A stretch of 64,000 nt of DNA from contig JANQEN010000083.1 of the NCBI GenBank assembly GCA_028278335.1, positions 1 to 64,000 of the forward strand, read 5' to 3'. The translations under genes and the position numbers were made by a program. Each line of letters begins with the position of its first letter. The first letter of the stretch is position 1. The notes below the pieces were generated by a model that saw only the letters and a list, made by a program, of their open reading frames with translations, was not told the origin of the DNA and did not search any database. Below are positions 18,861-27,181 of the stretch, piece by piece. This stretch comes from Chitinivibrionales bacterium (GTDB taxonomy: Bacteria; Fibrobacterota; Chitinivibrionia; Chitinivibrionales; JANQEN01).

Positions 18861-20069
18861 TCAAACACCATCAAGTTTATTTACTTTATTAAAAAGCAGT
18901 TCCGCTAAATCAATTGATCCATGATTTCCCCAACAGATTTCATTTGTAACTTTATCCATTGGATTTGCTGAAGATACTTGATCAAGATCAAATTCATCGG
19001 CAGATGATATATGCGTTATACTTGAATATTTAATTGGACTATGAATGTATTTGAATTTTGGTATATGTCTGCCCTCTACGGCAACAACTTTTTTTCCTAA
19101 AATCATTGGTTCGAATATGGTTGAACAATGATCACCGCAGATGATGATGTTGGCCCATTTAGTTACACGAGATCGATCACATTCTTTATTCACCAACAAA
19201 AGATTTTTGAAAGTTTTGAGCATTCTTAAATCAATATACTCAGTTTCCCTTGGGTGAAGCTTTAAAACCATTGACACATTAATATCTTCTGATAAATCAA
19301 TAATGATTTCTTCAATAATTTTCCAACCACTTGTAGAAGTGTAAGGGCCAATTCCAGGCATAAATATACCAATTTTATACTTTTTTTCATTTTGAAAGGA
19401 AATGTTGTTTTCGTTTATAGCATTTATATAATGCACATTAGGAAAGCTAGAGCTAACATCACCTAAAACAATTCGATTTTTTGTACTTGAATCAGTTTCA
19501 TTTTTATTACAAACAAAAACAAAGCAGCCATCATATAAAAGAAAATTTGGCTCTGAAAATGCGCTATGTAACCCCCCCGCTGCACCATGGGTAAAGATAC
19601 ATACTGGTATATTACGCAAAAGGGCTTCTCTCCTGAACATTTCAGGTAAATAGCCATCATTAATTAATGCCTGGTCCATTAATAGCACATCTGGATCTAC
19701 CTTCTCAAATATTTTCTTAACAAGAGCAGATTTGATTTTTTCTAAATATCTACTAAACAGAGTAAAAAATATGAATTGAAATAACAGTTTTTTATTTTTG
19801 ATACAATTTTTAAAAGTTACAACGCTGCTATTACTTAATTTTTTTAGAAGGTTACCTAATAAATCAAAGTCACAGAAATCCTTAACAAAAAAGCCATGTT
19901 TTCTCATTAAGAATTTTTGGAATGTGTTTGCAATACCATCATTATAAAATGGTGAAAAATCCCCTACAAATATAAATGACTGCTTATACCTATTTTTAGC
20001 AGAGATCGCTAAAGTAACTACTCGCTCAAAATCAGATTCAGTACGTATTATGTAAAGGGCTTTTTTCAT
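18861..20069 (-). CDS. GT-B-fold protein, CDP-glycerol/polysialyl-type transferase-like
   Basis: The 402-aa product is not closely recognisable but shows a two-domain GT-B pattern. The N-terminal half has 'VDPDVLLMDQALINDGYLPEMFRREAL' and 'CIFTHGAAGG'. The C-terminal half has 'IGIFMPGIGPYTSTSGW', 'VLKLHPRETEYI' and 'IIICGDHCSTIFEPMILGKKVVAVEG'. The HPRE and 'D-H-C-S-T-x-x-E' blocks are shared with CDP-glycerol phosphotransferases, polysialyltransferase-like enzymes and other surface-glycan enzymes. It may transfer a polyol phosphate or an acidic sugar. It is not a convincing PseG. Confidence 0.55.
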   Translation of the reverse strand: MKKALYIIRTESDFERVVTLAISAKNRYKQSFIFVGDFSPFYNDGIANTFQKFLMRKHGFFVKDFCDFDLLGNLLKKLSNSSVVTFKNCIKNKKLLFQFIFFTLFSRYLEKIKSALVKKIFEKVDPDVLLMDQALINDGYLPEMFRREALLRNIPVCIFTHGAAGGLHSAFSEPNFLLYDGCFVFVCNKNETDSSTKNRIVLGDVSSSFPNVHYINAINENNISFQNEKKYKIGIFMPGIGPYTSTSGWKIIEEIIIDLSEDINVSMVLKLHPRETEYIDLRMLKTFKNLLLVNKECDRSRVTKWANIIICGDHCSTIFEPMILGKKVVAVEGRHIPKFKYIHSPIKYSSITHISSADEFDLDQVSSANPMDKVTNEICWGNHGSIDLAELLFNKVNKLDGV

Positions 20070-20075
20070 TTCAAA

Positions 20076-20738
20076 TTATAACATACCAAATATTGTACAA
20101 GGAGCTCCGTCACCATTTTCTATAAAAAGGGGAGATATAATTACTTGGTTGATGTTACCTGTTATTGGGATTAAGGATACATCTTCAATAAGCATAACCG
20201 GATCAGAATTATCATTCTTACCTAGAAATCCCTGGTGTGCGTTACGTCCATCATCGCGGTTTTGGTATGAGGTGATGGAGATCGTATCAATACCAACAGC
20301 TCGAACATTGGGATGCTCTTCTCGCACCCAATGCGCAAAGGTTGATGATAGACCGGGATTATATTTCCAATATTTTTCCTGAAATCGATATTGTTCAAAT
20401 CCTGTACGAATTAACAGTAGATCAGTGTTTGCGATCAAGCTGTTATTAAAATCATTTGGAGTGATTAAATAGTTTTCATCACATGGAATATCCACTAACT
20501 GCGGTTTATTAAAAATCCAAAACTCTGGAGGATAATCTGATAATGTATTTCCATCATTAAAAAAGTGTCGAGGAACATCTAAATGTGTTCCAGTGTGATT
20601 TGGAAAATTTAACGTTAATGTGTTAGCTGAGTCACCTTTTGTAATACTAGTTTTTGATTTAATTGAAATACTTTGTTCACCGCCATATAAAGGCGTTTCT
20701 TCTGAAAGCGAATGTGACAATAAGATGATTTGCGGCAT
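20076..20738 (-). CDS. Cyclase-family metal-dependent hydrolase (kynurenine-formamidase-like)
   Basis: The 220-aa product has the family signature 'HTGTHLDVPRHF' (HxGTHxDxPxH), the metal-binding triad of kynurenine formamidases, isatin hydrolases and polyketide cyclases. The second-half markers are 'LLIRTGFEQ', 'VRAVGIDTISI' and 'LIEDVSLIPI'. Family members hydrolyse cyclic amides or related C-N/C-O bonds with bound Zn or Mn. Presence inside a glycan locus is unusual: it may open a lactone or lactam, or remove a formyl/acyl group from a sugar intermediate. It sits between a GT-B protein (6 bp) and a methyltransferase (14 bp), so it belongs to the operon. Confidence 0.75.
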   Translation of the reverse strand: MPQIILLSHSLSEETPLYGGEQSISIKSKTSITKGDSANTLTLNFPNHTGTHLDVPRHFFNDGNTLSDYPPEFWIFNKPQLVDIPCDENYLITPNDFNNSLIANTDLLLIRTGFEQYRFQEKYWKYNPGLSSTFAHWVREEHPNVRAVGIDTISITSYQNRDDGRNAHQGFLGKNDNSDPVMLIEDVSLIPITGNINQVIISPLFIENGDGAPCTIFGML

Positions 20739-20752
20739 TTGTTGGTGTTTTT

Positions 20753-21646
20753 CTATTGTGGTAGCAATCTATTAAAAATATCCACTTGTAAAGGATAGAC
20801 ACTTTTAAAAGAGTATTCGGTGGTCTTCTCTTTTTTCGCGACACACCAAATTTCCTCTTTTTCTTCAGCTGTTTTAATTGGATATAATCCACCCATTTCC
20901 AACGTTTTTATAAACGTTTCCTTTGAGTAATAATAGGTATGCACTGGTCTAAAGATATATTCCCACCAATCATCGTAATCGCGCAGCTCAGTCCTGACAT
21001 TGACTATGTCAGGTACCGCAAAATAAATCGCCCCATTTGGGCTTAATGCTGTATTTAGCTTCTTTAATGTATCTAGTGGATCCAATACGTGCTCAAAAAC
21101 GTGTCTTAATATTATCAAATCCATTTTACCCTTAAAATTTTCCTCCCAGGGCAAGTCAAAGTCATGAGTAATTAGTGTGGCTCCTACATTTTCACTCTGC
21201 ATAGATTTTTGACCTTCAGGAGACGATTCAATCCCAAATAGAGAGATATGTGGCATTTGGCCCTTTAGGTGTTTGAGTCCAAAACCATATGCACAACCCA
21301 CATCTAGCACATTTGTAATATTAGAAGTTTCAAGATGCCCTTTAATTCTATCCCAAATTTCCGCCATGTTTTTAACAACAGCCTGGTGTCCATAATCTGG
21401 TTTTATTTCTAGTCTGTACAATTCATCATAATAATTTTGGTAGAAAATATTATACACTTTTTTACTCCATCGAGGACTTAAATAAACCAGCCCACAGGAT
21501 TTACAAATCACAGGATGAACTGAGAAACCAAACTGCCCGTCAACCAAGGGTTGTCCTTTGATTTTAACAGAGCTATAGTCTGTGCTCTTACAAATATGAC
21601 AGGGTACTTCATCCCACTTAATATTATGCATTAACGTTTTCATCAT
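20753..21646 (-). CDS. Class I methyltransferase with N-terminal zinc-ribbon (C-methyltransferase type)
   Basis: The 297-aa product starts with a four-Cys ribbon (CHICKSTDY at about 16, VICKSCGLVYLSPRW at about 47), followed by a Rossmann methyltransferase core: 'VLDVGCAYGFGLKHLKG', 'SLFGIESSPEGQ', 'MDLIILRHVFEHVLDPLDTL' and 'LSPNGAIYFAVPD'. Cys-ribbon plus class I MTase is the plan of sugar C-methyltransferases and related enzymes of the Methyltransf_13/11/14 type. The expected third domain of true C-MTases is absent (short C-terminus), so O- or carboxyl-methylation is also possible. The start overlaps the cytidylyltransferase by 23 bp. Confidence 0.78.
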   Translation of the reverse strand: MMKTLMHNIKWDEVPCHICKSTDYSSVKIKGQPLVDGQFGFSVHPVICKSCGLVYLSPRWSKKVYNIFYQNYYDELYRLEIKPDYGHQAVVKNMAEIWDRIKGHLETSNITNVLDVGCAYGFGLKHLKGQMPHISLFGIESSPEGQKSMQSENVGATLITHDFDLPWEENFKGKMDLIILRHVFEHVLDPLDTLKKLNTALSPNGAIYFAVPDIVNVRTELRDYDDWWEYIFRPVHTYYYSKETFIKTLEMGGLYPIKTAEEKEEIWCVAKKEKTTEYSFKSVYPLQVDIFNRLLPQ

Positions 21647-22331
21647 TTCTCCCAGATGATAAATTTTGCTCTCTTGCTTTTAAGAATTGTTCTGCAATAA
21701 AAAAATCTTCCTCTGTACTAATCTTAATTGCCTTTATTTTGTCTAATGTATAATAGCCTACATTCCCGGAAAAAACAGCATGCCCATTCTTTTTAAATGA
21801 TTCAATAAAAGTAGTTGCACGCCAAACACATACTGCCCAACTACACAATTGAATAGGCGAAAGGTCCTGTGTCCTAGGCAACATTTTATTAATATCGAAA
21901 TTAACAGGTTCATTATCCATAAGGGCTTGAAAATATTCTTCTCGTATTGAGATAACTGAATCGTATTTATTATTGAGAAAAAAAGTAATAATTTTGTCAA
22001 TATCTGTTGAATCAATTAAGGGTGAAACAGGATTTATCATAACCAGCACATCTGCGCCAGTACCATTTATAAAGTCATAATTAAATTCATCTGATGTTGC
22101 AGTGTCAGAGGAAAGTCGTTCGTCCCGTTTATAATATTTTACACCATACTTTTTTGCTATAGCGCCTAATTTGTCACTCTCTGTATTAACATAAACCTCA
22201 GTAAGCAATTCGGATTTTTTTGCAGCCTCAATGGTATAACTAATTAATGGTTTACCATTAATAGGGCGCAAATTCTTTTGCTTAACTCTTTGACTTCCCA
22301 ACCTTGCGGGAATTTCTCCTATTATTCTCAA
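21624..22331 (-). CDS. CMP-sugar (acylneuraminate-type) cytidylyltransferase
   Basis: The 235-aa product shows the nucleotide-binding N-terminus 'IGEIPARLGSQRVKQKNLRPINGKPL', then 'YVNTESDKLGAIAKKYGVKYYKR', 'LVMINPVSPLIDSTDI' and 'QLCSWAVCVWRA'. This is the CTP-dependent NeuA/PseF/KdsB superfamily. It is a separate enzyme from the PseF-like one at 27181-27879, so the locus activates two different sugars with CMP. Located at the end of the DHQS/SDR/SIS group, it probably activates that pathway's product. Confidence 0.83.
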   Translation of the reverse strand: MRIIGEIPARLGSQRVKQKNLRPINGKPLISYTIEAAKKSELLTEVYVNTESDKLGAIAKKYGVKYYKRDERLSSDTATSDEFNYDFINGTGADVLVMINPVSPLIDSTDIDKIITFFLNNKYDSVISIREEYFQALMDNEPVNFDINKMLPRTQDLSPIQLCSWAVCVWRATTFIESFKKNGHAVFSGNVGYYTLDKIKAIKISTEEDFFIAEQFLKAREQNLSSGRNDENVNA

Positions 22332-22380
22332 AATCTTTCTCCTGATTATTTATACTGAATAAATAGGTTGCTTTATACAA

Positions 22381-22833
22381 TTAATTTATTGACACTTTTA
22401 CGGTTATTTTTTTAATTAATTCTGGTTTGTTAATATAATGCTGTGGGCTGTGCGTATCTTCAGGGAAAAATATTGCATAAATTCCTTGCCCAATATCAAC
22501 AGATGTTATCTGAGAAGGATTTATATAAAATGCTCTATCTTTTACTTCATCATAGTCACTGATAATCGACATCCCAGGTAAAGGAGACCACTTTATTCTT
22601 TCTTTTCCAATTACAGGATATTGAATATCTATTACATGTTTATGTGCTTCATAACCTCTTTCGAAACATTCTATTGTTTCATACTCAGTTACTATAGCTT
22701 TAGCATTTGTCGATATTTCATACTCCCCTAATTCAATATCAGTTACTGCGTTTTTAATAAAATCTAAACCAGTAATGATATCTTTAGAGAGAGTTTGATA
22801 TATGTGTATGTTCTGCAAACTATCAACAATCAT
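22381..22833 (-). CDS. YhcH/YjgK/YiaL (DUF386) cupin, putative sugar anomerase
   Basis: Starting at 22833 (MIVDSLQNIHIYQTL, with AAGGAA six bases upstream) gives a 150-aa protein that aligns with the family's usual N-terminus; the open frame extends to 22869. Motifs are 'FERGYEAHKHVIDIQYPVIGKERIKW' and 'IYAIFFPEDTHSPQHY', the His/Glu/Asp residues that bind metal in this cupin family. Relatives include NanQ-type sialic-acid anomerases and EbgC. In a CMP-nonulosonate or ketose-acid locus, a role in interconverting anomers before cytidylylation is plausible. Confidence 0.78.
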   Translation of the reverse strand: MIVDSLQNIHIYQTLSKDIITGLDFIKNAVTDIELGEYEISTNAKAIVTEYETIECFERGYEAHKHVIDIQYPVIGKERIKWSPLPGMSIISDYDEVKDRAFYINPSQITSVDIGQGIYAIFFPEDTHSPQHYINKPELIKKITVKVSIN

Positions 22834-22843
22834 TAAAGTTCCT

Positions 22844-23905
22844 TCATGTTTGGGTTTGGAAATATTCATTCAACCATGCAACAAATTGGTCATCCATTTT
22901 CATATTGGTTATGAATATATTACCAAAACCCTTGTTTAATATCAAACGTAATTCTGAGCCTACATTCTTTTTGTCTTTACTGAGTGCATTTTTATACATA
23001 TCAATAGAAATGTTTTTAATGCTTGTTCCCCTCCAGAATTGCTTTAGATGCTCTCTGATATTCATTCGAAACTCTTCAGAAATATATCCAAGTTTTACTG
23101 AAATAAAATTAGCGATATCCATACCATAGCTTACTGCAATGCCGTGTGGTATTTCATAATTTGTCAGAGTTTCGATAGCATGCCCAAAGGAATGACCATA
23201 GTTAAATATGCGTCGTTCCTTTTTGTCAAACTCATCAATTTCTATATATCCTTTTTTAATTTCTAAACTTCTTGCTATTAATCCTGACAATATATTCTTA
23301 TCAGTTAGTGCAAAATGGCAATCTTCCTTAAATCGTTTAAAATCCTGTTCTCCTGCAATAATAAAATAATGTGCCATTTCTCCAAGTCCGGATTTTAGAT
23401 CACGATCACTAAGTGTGTCAAGAAATTTTAAGTCAATAAATATTTTATCCGGAGGATAAAATCCGCCAAGCTGGTTCTTGTAATTTTTGTAATTTATTGA
23501 TGTTTTACTACCTATGCAGCTGTCCCCTTGAGCTAATAAGGTTGTTGGGTAAAATAACCATGAAACGCCTCTATACAATATTGAAGATATAAAAGCTGTT
23601 GTGTCCTGGGTTATCCCCCCACCAATTGCAATTAGCCTATTATTTCGTTTAAACCCATTTTCAATTAAATCTTCAATTATAGGACTAACTCCAGCAAAGC
23701 TTTTTTGTTCTTCTGTGGCATCAATTGCTATGTAGTTGTAATCTGTAAGAATATCATTTAAGAAGCTTTTATATAAACCAATTATTTTCTTGTCTATAAT
23801 TAATATGTCACCAATAACTAGTTGTTCATTTAATGATTCCGATAAGTCATCAATAAAACTAACAGTGTAGTCTGTAATTATTGATTTCACTTTAAAATCA
23901 AACAT
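22844..23905 (-). CDS. 3-dehydroquinate-synthase-like sugar phosphate cyclase
   Basis: I choose the start at 23905 (MFDFKVKSIITDYTVSF), with GGAGG eight bases upstream; the product is 353 aa. DHQS-superfamily motifs are all present: 'LIAIGGGITQDTTAFISSILYRGV', 'YPTTLLAQGDSCIGSKTSIN', 'NQLGGFYPP', the metal Glu in 'SGLGEMAHYF', and the metal His pair in 'FNYGHSFGHAIETL' plus 'IPHGIAVSYGMDIA'. Glycan loci do not normally carry aroB. The neighbours (SIS isomerase, SDR, hydroxyacid dehydrogenase, cytidylyltransferase) suggest a dedicated cyclase making a cyclitol from a heptulose or hexose phosphate, as for valiolone or deoxy-scyllo-inosose synthases. It overlaps the SDR gene by 8 bp. Confidence 0.82.
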   Translation of the reverse strand: MFDFKVKSIITDYTVSFIDDLSESLNEQLVIGDILIIDKKIIGLYKSFLNDILTDYNYIAIDATEEQKSFAGVSPIIEDLIENGFKRNNRLIAIGGGITQDTTAFISSILYRGVSWLFYPTTLLAQGDSCIGSKTSINYKNYKNQLGGFYPPDKIFIDLKFLDTLSDRDLKSGLGEMAHYFIIAGEQDFKRFKEDCHFALTDKNILSGLIARSLEIKKGYIEIDEFDKKERRIFNYGHSFGHAIETLTNYEIPHGIAVSYGMDIANFISVKLGYISEEFRMNIREHLKQFWRGTSIKNISIDMYKNALSKDKKNVGSELRLILNKGFGNIFITNMKMDDQFVAWLNEYFQTQT

Positions 23906-24659
23906 TTGTAAATCCTCCGTCAATTACAATATTCTGACCAGTGATATACGTATTCAGATCACTGGCCAAAAATAATACCAATTTAGCAATCTCCTCTGGT
24001 TGCGCAAATCTCCCGGAAGGAATTGTTTTTATCACCTCATCCATTTCAACCTTTGGTAATGTTTTTTTTGTTAACTCGGTGAGTGTAAAACCTGGAGACA
24101 CTGCATTTACAAGAATATTATAAGGTGCCAGTTCCACGGCGCTTGTTTTCGTTAAGCCAACTAAACCTGATTTTGTCATGGTATAGGCTGTTCGCCTCTT
24201 TTTTGTTGCAACACTCCAGATTGAAGCTATGTTAATTATCCTCCCATAATTAGACTTTTTCATTTTTTGACAAATGTATTGAGTGATTAAAAATGGGGCA
24301 TGAAGATTAACATCCATTAATAAATAATAATCATCCAATTTAATCTTTTCTAAAACATTATTCTGATTTGTTCCGGCATTATTTATACATACATCGATTT
24401 TTGGGTAGTTGTCTAATGTATTAAGGAAATTAGTAATGGAATTTTTATTAGAGAAATCAGCATGGATGTATTGAACTTTGGAGCCAATATTTGATGCTGC
24501 TTTTTCATTTAATTTATCTATATCTTTTTCAGGTCTGGCACCGGTTATAAGTAATGAGGCACCTGCTTTTTTAAAATCATTCGAAATGGCTGCACCAATA
24601 CCCTTAGTGCCTCCAGTAATTAATACTGTTTTTCCTGAAAAATCGATATTTAATGGCAT
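23898..24659 (-). CDS. Short-chain dehydrogenase/reductase (SDR)
   Basis: The 253-aa product is a classical SDR: 'VLITGGTKGIGAAI' dinucleotide site, 'VCINNAGTNQNN', catalytic Ser in 'IINIASIWSV', 'YTMTKSGLVGLTK' (Tyr-x3-Lys), 'NAVSPGFTLTELT' and the end 'YITGQNIVIDGG'. It resembles FabG-type 3-oxoacyl-ACP reductases, but here a sugar or cyclitol ketone is the likely substrate because it overlaps the DHQS-like cyclase gene and follows a hydroxyacid dehydrogenase gene. It would use NAD(P)H in the cytoplasm. Confidence 0.87.
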   Translation of the reverse strand: MPLNIDFSGKTVLITGGTKGIGAAISNDFKKAGASLLITGARPEKDIDKLNEKAASNIGSKVQYIHADFSNKNSITNFLNTLDNYPKIDVCINNAGTNQNNVLEKIKLDDYYLLMDVNLHAPFLITQYICQKMKKSNYGRIINIASIWSVATKKRRTAYTMTKSGLVGLTKTSAVELAPYNILVNAVSPGFTLTELTKKTLPKVEMDEVIKTIPSGRFAQPEEIAKLVLFLASDLNTYITGQNIVIDGGFTNV

Positions 24660-24680
24660 AATCCCTCTTTGCGAAAGTTA

Positions 24681-25604
24681 TTAACTCTTTAATTCTAAAT
24701 CATGAAGAATGTTATTCACTGAAGCAACTTCCATTGATAGACGACATTGTTTTGTATAGGTACCAATATGAGGAGTTAAAAGTACATTGTTATACTTTTG
24801 TAATTTACCTGTGTATGGTTCTTTCTCAAAAACATCAAACCAGGCACCAGACACCTTTTTTGATTCGATTGCTTTAATAAAAGCATCATCATCTATTAGT
24901 CCACCTCTAGCTGAATTTAAAATGATTACGCCATTTTTCATTTTACTAAACTCATTTAACCCTAATATTGATTTTTCACCAGCCGCATGCAACGAAATAA
25001 CATCTGCTTTAGAAAGGCCTTCCTCTAAAGTAACGAACTCCAATGATGTGTTTGACTCCTGATTTTGTATAAATGGATCATTAACGAGAATCTTTGCACC
25101 AAAGCTATTCGCAAGCTGGGCAAATCTTTTTCCTATTCGACCGTAGCCAATAATTAGGATAGTTTTTCCAATTAAGCTTGATCCAATGAATTTCTTCCAA
25201 ACACCATTGTGTAAATCTTCATTAAATTGTACAAGGTTTCGTGCTATTGTTAGTAATGAAGTTATTGTCATTTCAGCAACTGCTTCTGTTGGGCCATCAG
25301 GAGTGTTTGAAATTTTAATTCCTAATTCTTTTGCTGCTTCAAAGTCGATGTTTGACATGCCTATACCAACGCGAGCAATTGCCTTTAAGTTATTTGCAGA
25401 GTATAAAACCTTTTTTGTGAGAGGTTCCACTCCTGCAATCAAGCCATCAATATCCTTTACAAAATGAGCTGCCTCATCTTCGGTTAATCTTCTTTTAAAA
25501 GGATTTTCTTTGATTTGTACATTAGCTTGATTTAATAGGTCTAACGGTGTTTGATCACTCTCTGCAAAGGATGAGGGAGAAACTCCAATAATAAGTTGAG
25601 ACAT
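24681..25604 (-). CDS. D-2-hydroxyacid dehydrogenase (phosphoglycerate-dehydrogenase-like)
   Basis: The 307-aa product has the two-domain hydroxyacid dehydrogenase fold. Visible are 'VGIGMSNIDFEAA', the NAD site 'IGKTILIIGYGRIGKRFAQL', the catalytic Arg in 'ILNSARGGLIDDDAF', Glu in 'FDVFEKEPY' and His in 'LLTPHIGTYT'. It lacks the C-terminal ACT domain of SerA. In this position it probably oxidises or reduces a 2-hydroxy/keto-acid group of the sugar precursor. A metabolic SerA role is unlikely because the gene is embedded in the sugar cassette. Confidence 0.82.
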   Translation of the reverse strand: MSQLIIGVSPSSFAESDQTPLDLLNQANVQIKENPFKRRLTEDEAAHFVKDIDGLIAGVEPLTKKVLYSANNLKAIARVGIGMSNIDFEAAKELGIKISNTPDGPTEAVAEMTITSLLTIARNLVQFNEDLHNGVWKKFIGSSLIGKTILIIGYGRIGKRFAQLANSFGAKILVNDPFIQNQESNTSLEFVTLEEGLSKADVISLHAAGEKSILGLNEFSKMKNGVIILNSARGGLIDDDAFIKAIESKKVSGAWFDVFEKEPYTGKLQKYNNVLLTPHIGTYTKQCRLSMEVASVNNILHDLELKS

Positions 25605-25620
25605 AAAATTCCTTGATTAT

Positions 25621-26202
25621 TTATTCAGTAACGTTATATTCTGTTTTTCCAATAATTAAATCACAAATTCCCATGAGCCAAATTTGGTGCACATTTTCGA
25701 TAATATTGTAGGCATGTGAATCCACCCAAAAACCCAAGTCGCTTAAAGAATCTAAGGGATTATTTTTATTAAAACCGGTAAATGAAACTACAGTGTTGTG
25801 GTTCTTTTGTGCATATTGAGCAGCATTTAAAATGTTTTGAGACTTTCCACTTGAGCTGATTAGCACAATAACATCTTGGTCTGTACAATTATGCTCAATA
25901 GCTTTAGCAAGCCAATTGTCATAGCCATAATCATTTGAGTATGCTGTAATAAATGCTGCATCACTAAAAGAAAGTGAATTTATTTTTGCTTGCTTTTTAA
26001 AATCAAGAGAAGCATGGCTTGCAATTGCTGAGCTGGCACCGTTTCCTGCAAATATAACCCGATTATTTCTACTATTTGCATTAATTAGATAGTTACGCAT
26101 TGTAATAGCTTTTTCAGTAATATCAGTATTTTTTAATATTGCCAAATGACTTTCTAAATAATTACACAGAAAATTTTTGTCGTCCATATTAGTTTTTGTC
26201 AT
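25621..26202 (-). CDS. SIS-domain phosphosugar isomerase (GmhA-like)
   Basis: The 193-aa product has the SIS fold with 'VIFAGNGASSAIASHASLDFKKQ' and 'DQDVIVLISSSGKSQNILNAAQYAQ', corresponding to the phosphate-binding GNGGSA and SGNS-type loops of sedoheptulose-7-phosphate isomerase GmhA. Two changes (GNGASSA, SSSGKS) suggest a related rather than identical substrate. It overlaps the Gfo/Idh gene by 14 bp. In company with a DHQS-like cyclase it points to a heptulose- or ketose-phosphate pathway. Met at 26187 is an alternative start. Confidence 0.75.
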   Translation of the reverse strand: MTKTNMDDKNFLCNYLESHLAILKNTDITEKAITMRNYLINANSRNNRVIFAGNGASSAIASHASLDFKKQAKINSLSFSDAAFITAYSNDYGYDNWLAKAIEHNCTDQDVIVLISSSGKSQNILNAAQYAQKNHNTVVSFTGFNKNNPLDSLSDLGFWVDSHAYNIIENVHQIWLMGICDLIIGKTEYNVTE

Positions 26203-27181
26203 CTTGATAAATTTTATCTATTATATTCATTAATATTAAGGCATCTTGAGAATTCCCGATAGGAATATCAGTATTATTTTTAATTGCATCAAAGAATATA
26301 TCTATTTCTGAACGCCACGACAAATCAGAATGGAATGTAATACGTTCTTCGTCTTCCCAGGTTGCTGCTGGTGCTGTACTTCTATTTTTTGCTATTGCCA
26401 ACAGTTCGTCTCCATATGTGCCTGAAGATGTTTTTAATCCGTTTAACACCATATAACCTTTTTCTAAAAACACCTCAAGTGAAAAAAGATGGCGCCATTG
26501 AGTCATGGTTGAATGCAACGAGGCAACAACACCAGAAGAATTATTTCTCATAATGACAAATGCATTATCTTCAATATCTGACTTCCAATAGAGATTAGAA
26601 ATAAATGATTTCACCTCATCAAATTCGCCACCAAAATATAGAAACAGGTCCAGCATGTGAATTCCTTGATCTATTAATATTCCTCCACCAGATAGCTTTC
26701 TTTCGGCTCTCCAGTTATTAAAAAAATCTTTATCAACACTTTTACCATACCGTCCACGCATCCAAATTATATTTCCAAATTCACCCGATTCAATTATTGT
26801 CATCATTTTTTGGACACTGGAATGATGTCTGTGGTTGAATCCATACATCAGTTTTTTTCCTGATTCCTTTTCTACCTTTATTATTTCTTCCATTTCTTGG
26901 GTATTGAAACAGGGTGGCTTTTCGCAAAAAACATGCTTTTTAGCTTTTAAGCTTTGAATTGTCAGGGGTTTATTTAGATAGTTTGGTGTACAAATAAAAA
27001 CAGCGTCTATTTCAGGGTTGTTTATTATGCTATCAGGACTATCACTGACATGAAAATCGAGAAAATTAATATGGCTTTCACTGTCAAATACGGAAACAAT
27101 CTTTCCTTTTTCTGATTTAATAATTGTCTGGGCACGAATTTTGCCCATTTTGCCAAATCCGATGATTCCAATATTTTTCAT
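26189..27181 (-). CDS. Gfo/Idh/MocA-family sugar oxidoreductase
   Basis: The 330-aa product starts with the NAD(P) loop 'IGIIGFGKMGKIRAQTI', has the family motif 'HVFCEKPPCFN' (catalytic Lys of EKP), and 'GGGILIDQGIHMLDLFLYFGGE' with the His/Asp active-site region. These enzymes oxidise or reduce sugar or inositol C-2/C-3 positions. It overlaps the pseF-like gene by one base (TAATG) and the SIS gene by 14 bp, so it joins the pseudaminate part to the DHQS cassette. A myo-inositol-dehydrogenase-like step would be consistent with a cyclitol product, but the substrate is not readable. Confidence 0.82.
   Translation of the reverse strand: MKNIGIIGFGKMGKIRAQTIIKSEKGKIVSVFDSESHINFLDFHVSDSPDSIINNPEIDAVFICTPNYLNKPLTIQSLKAKKHVFCEKPPCFNTQEMEEIIKVEKESGKKLMYGFNHRHHSSVQKMMTIIESGEFGNIIWMRGRYGKSVDKDFFNNWRAERKLSGGGILIDQGIHMLDLFLYFGGEFDEVKSFISNLYWKSDIEDNAFVIMRNNSSGVVASLHSTMTQWRHLFSLEVFLEKGYMVLNGLKTSSGTYGDELLAIAKNRSTAPAATWEDEERITFHSDLSWRSEIDIFFDAIKNNTDIPIGNSQDALILMNIIDKIYQDDKN

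Noticed and set aside
18861-20069. Candidate for the missing PseG
   Set aside because: It has a GT-B-like fold but the HPRE and D-H-C-S-T blocks fit CDP-glycerol/polysialyl-type transferases better; no PseG motif seen.
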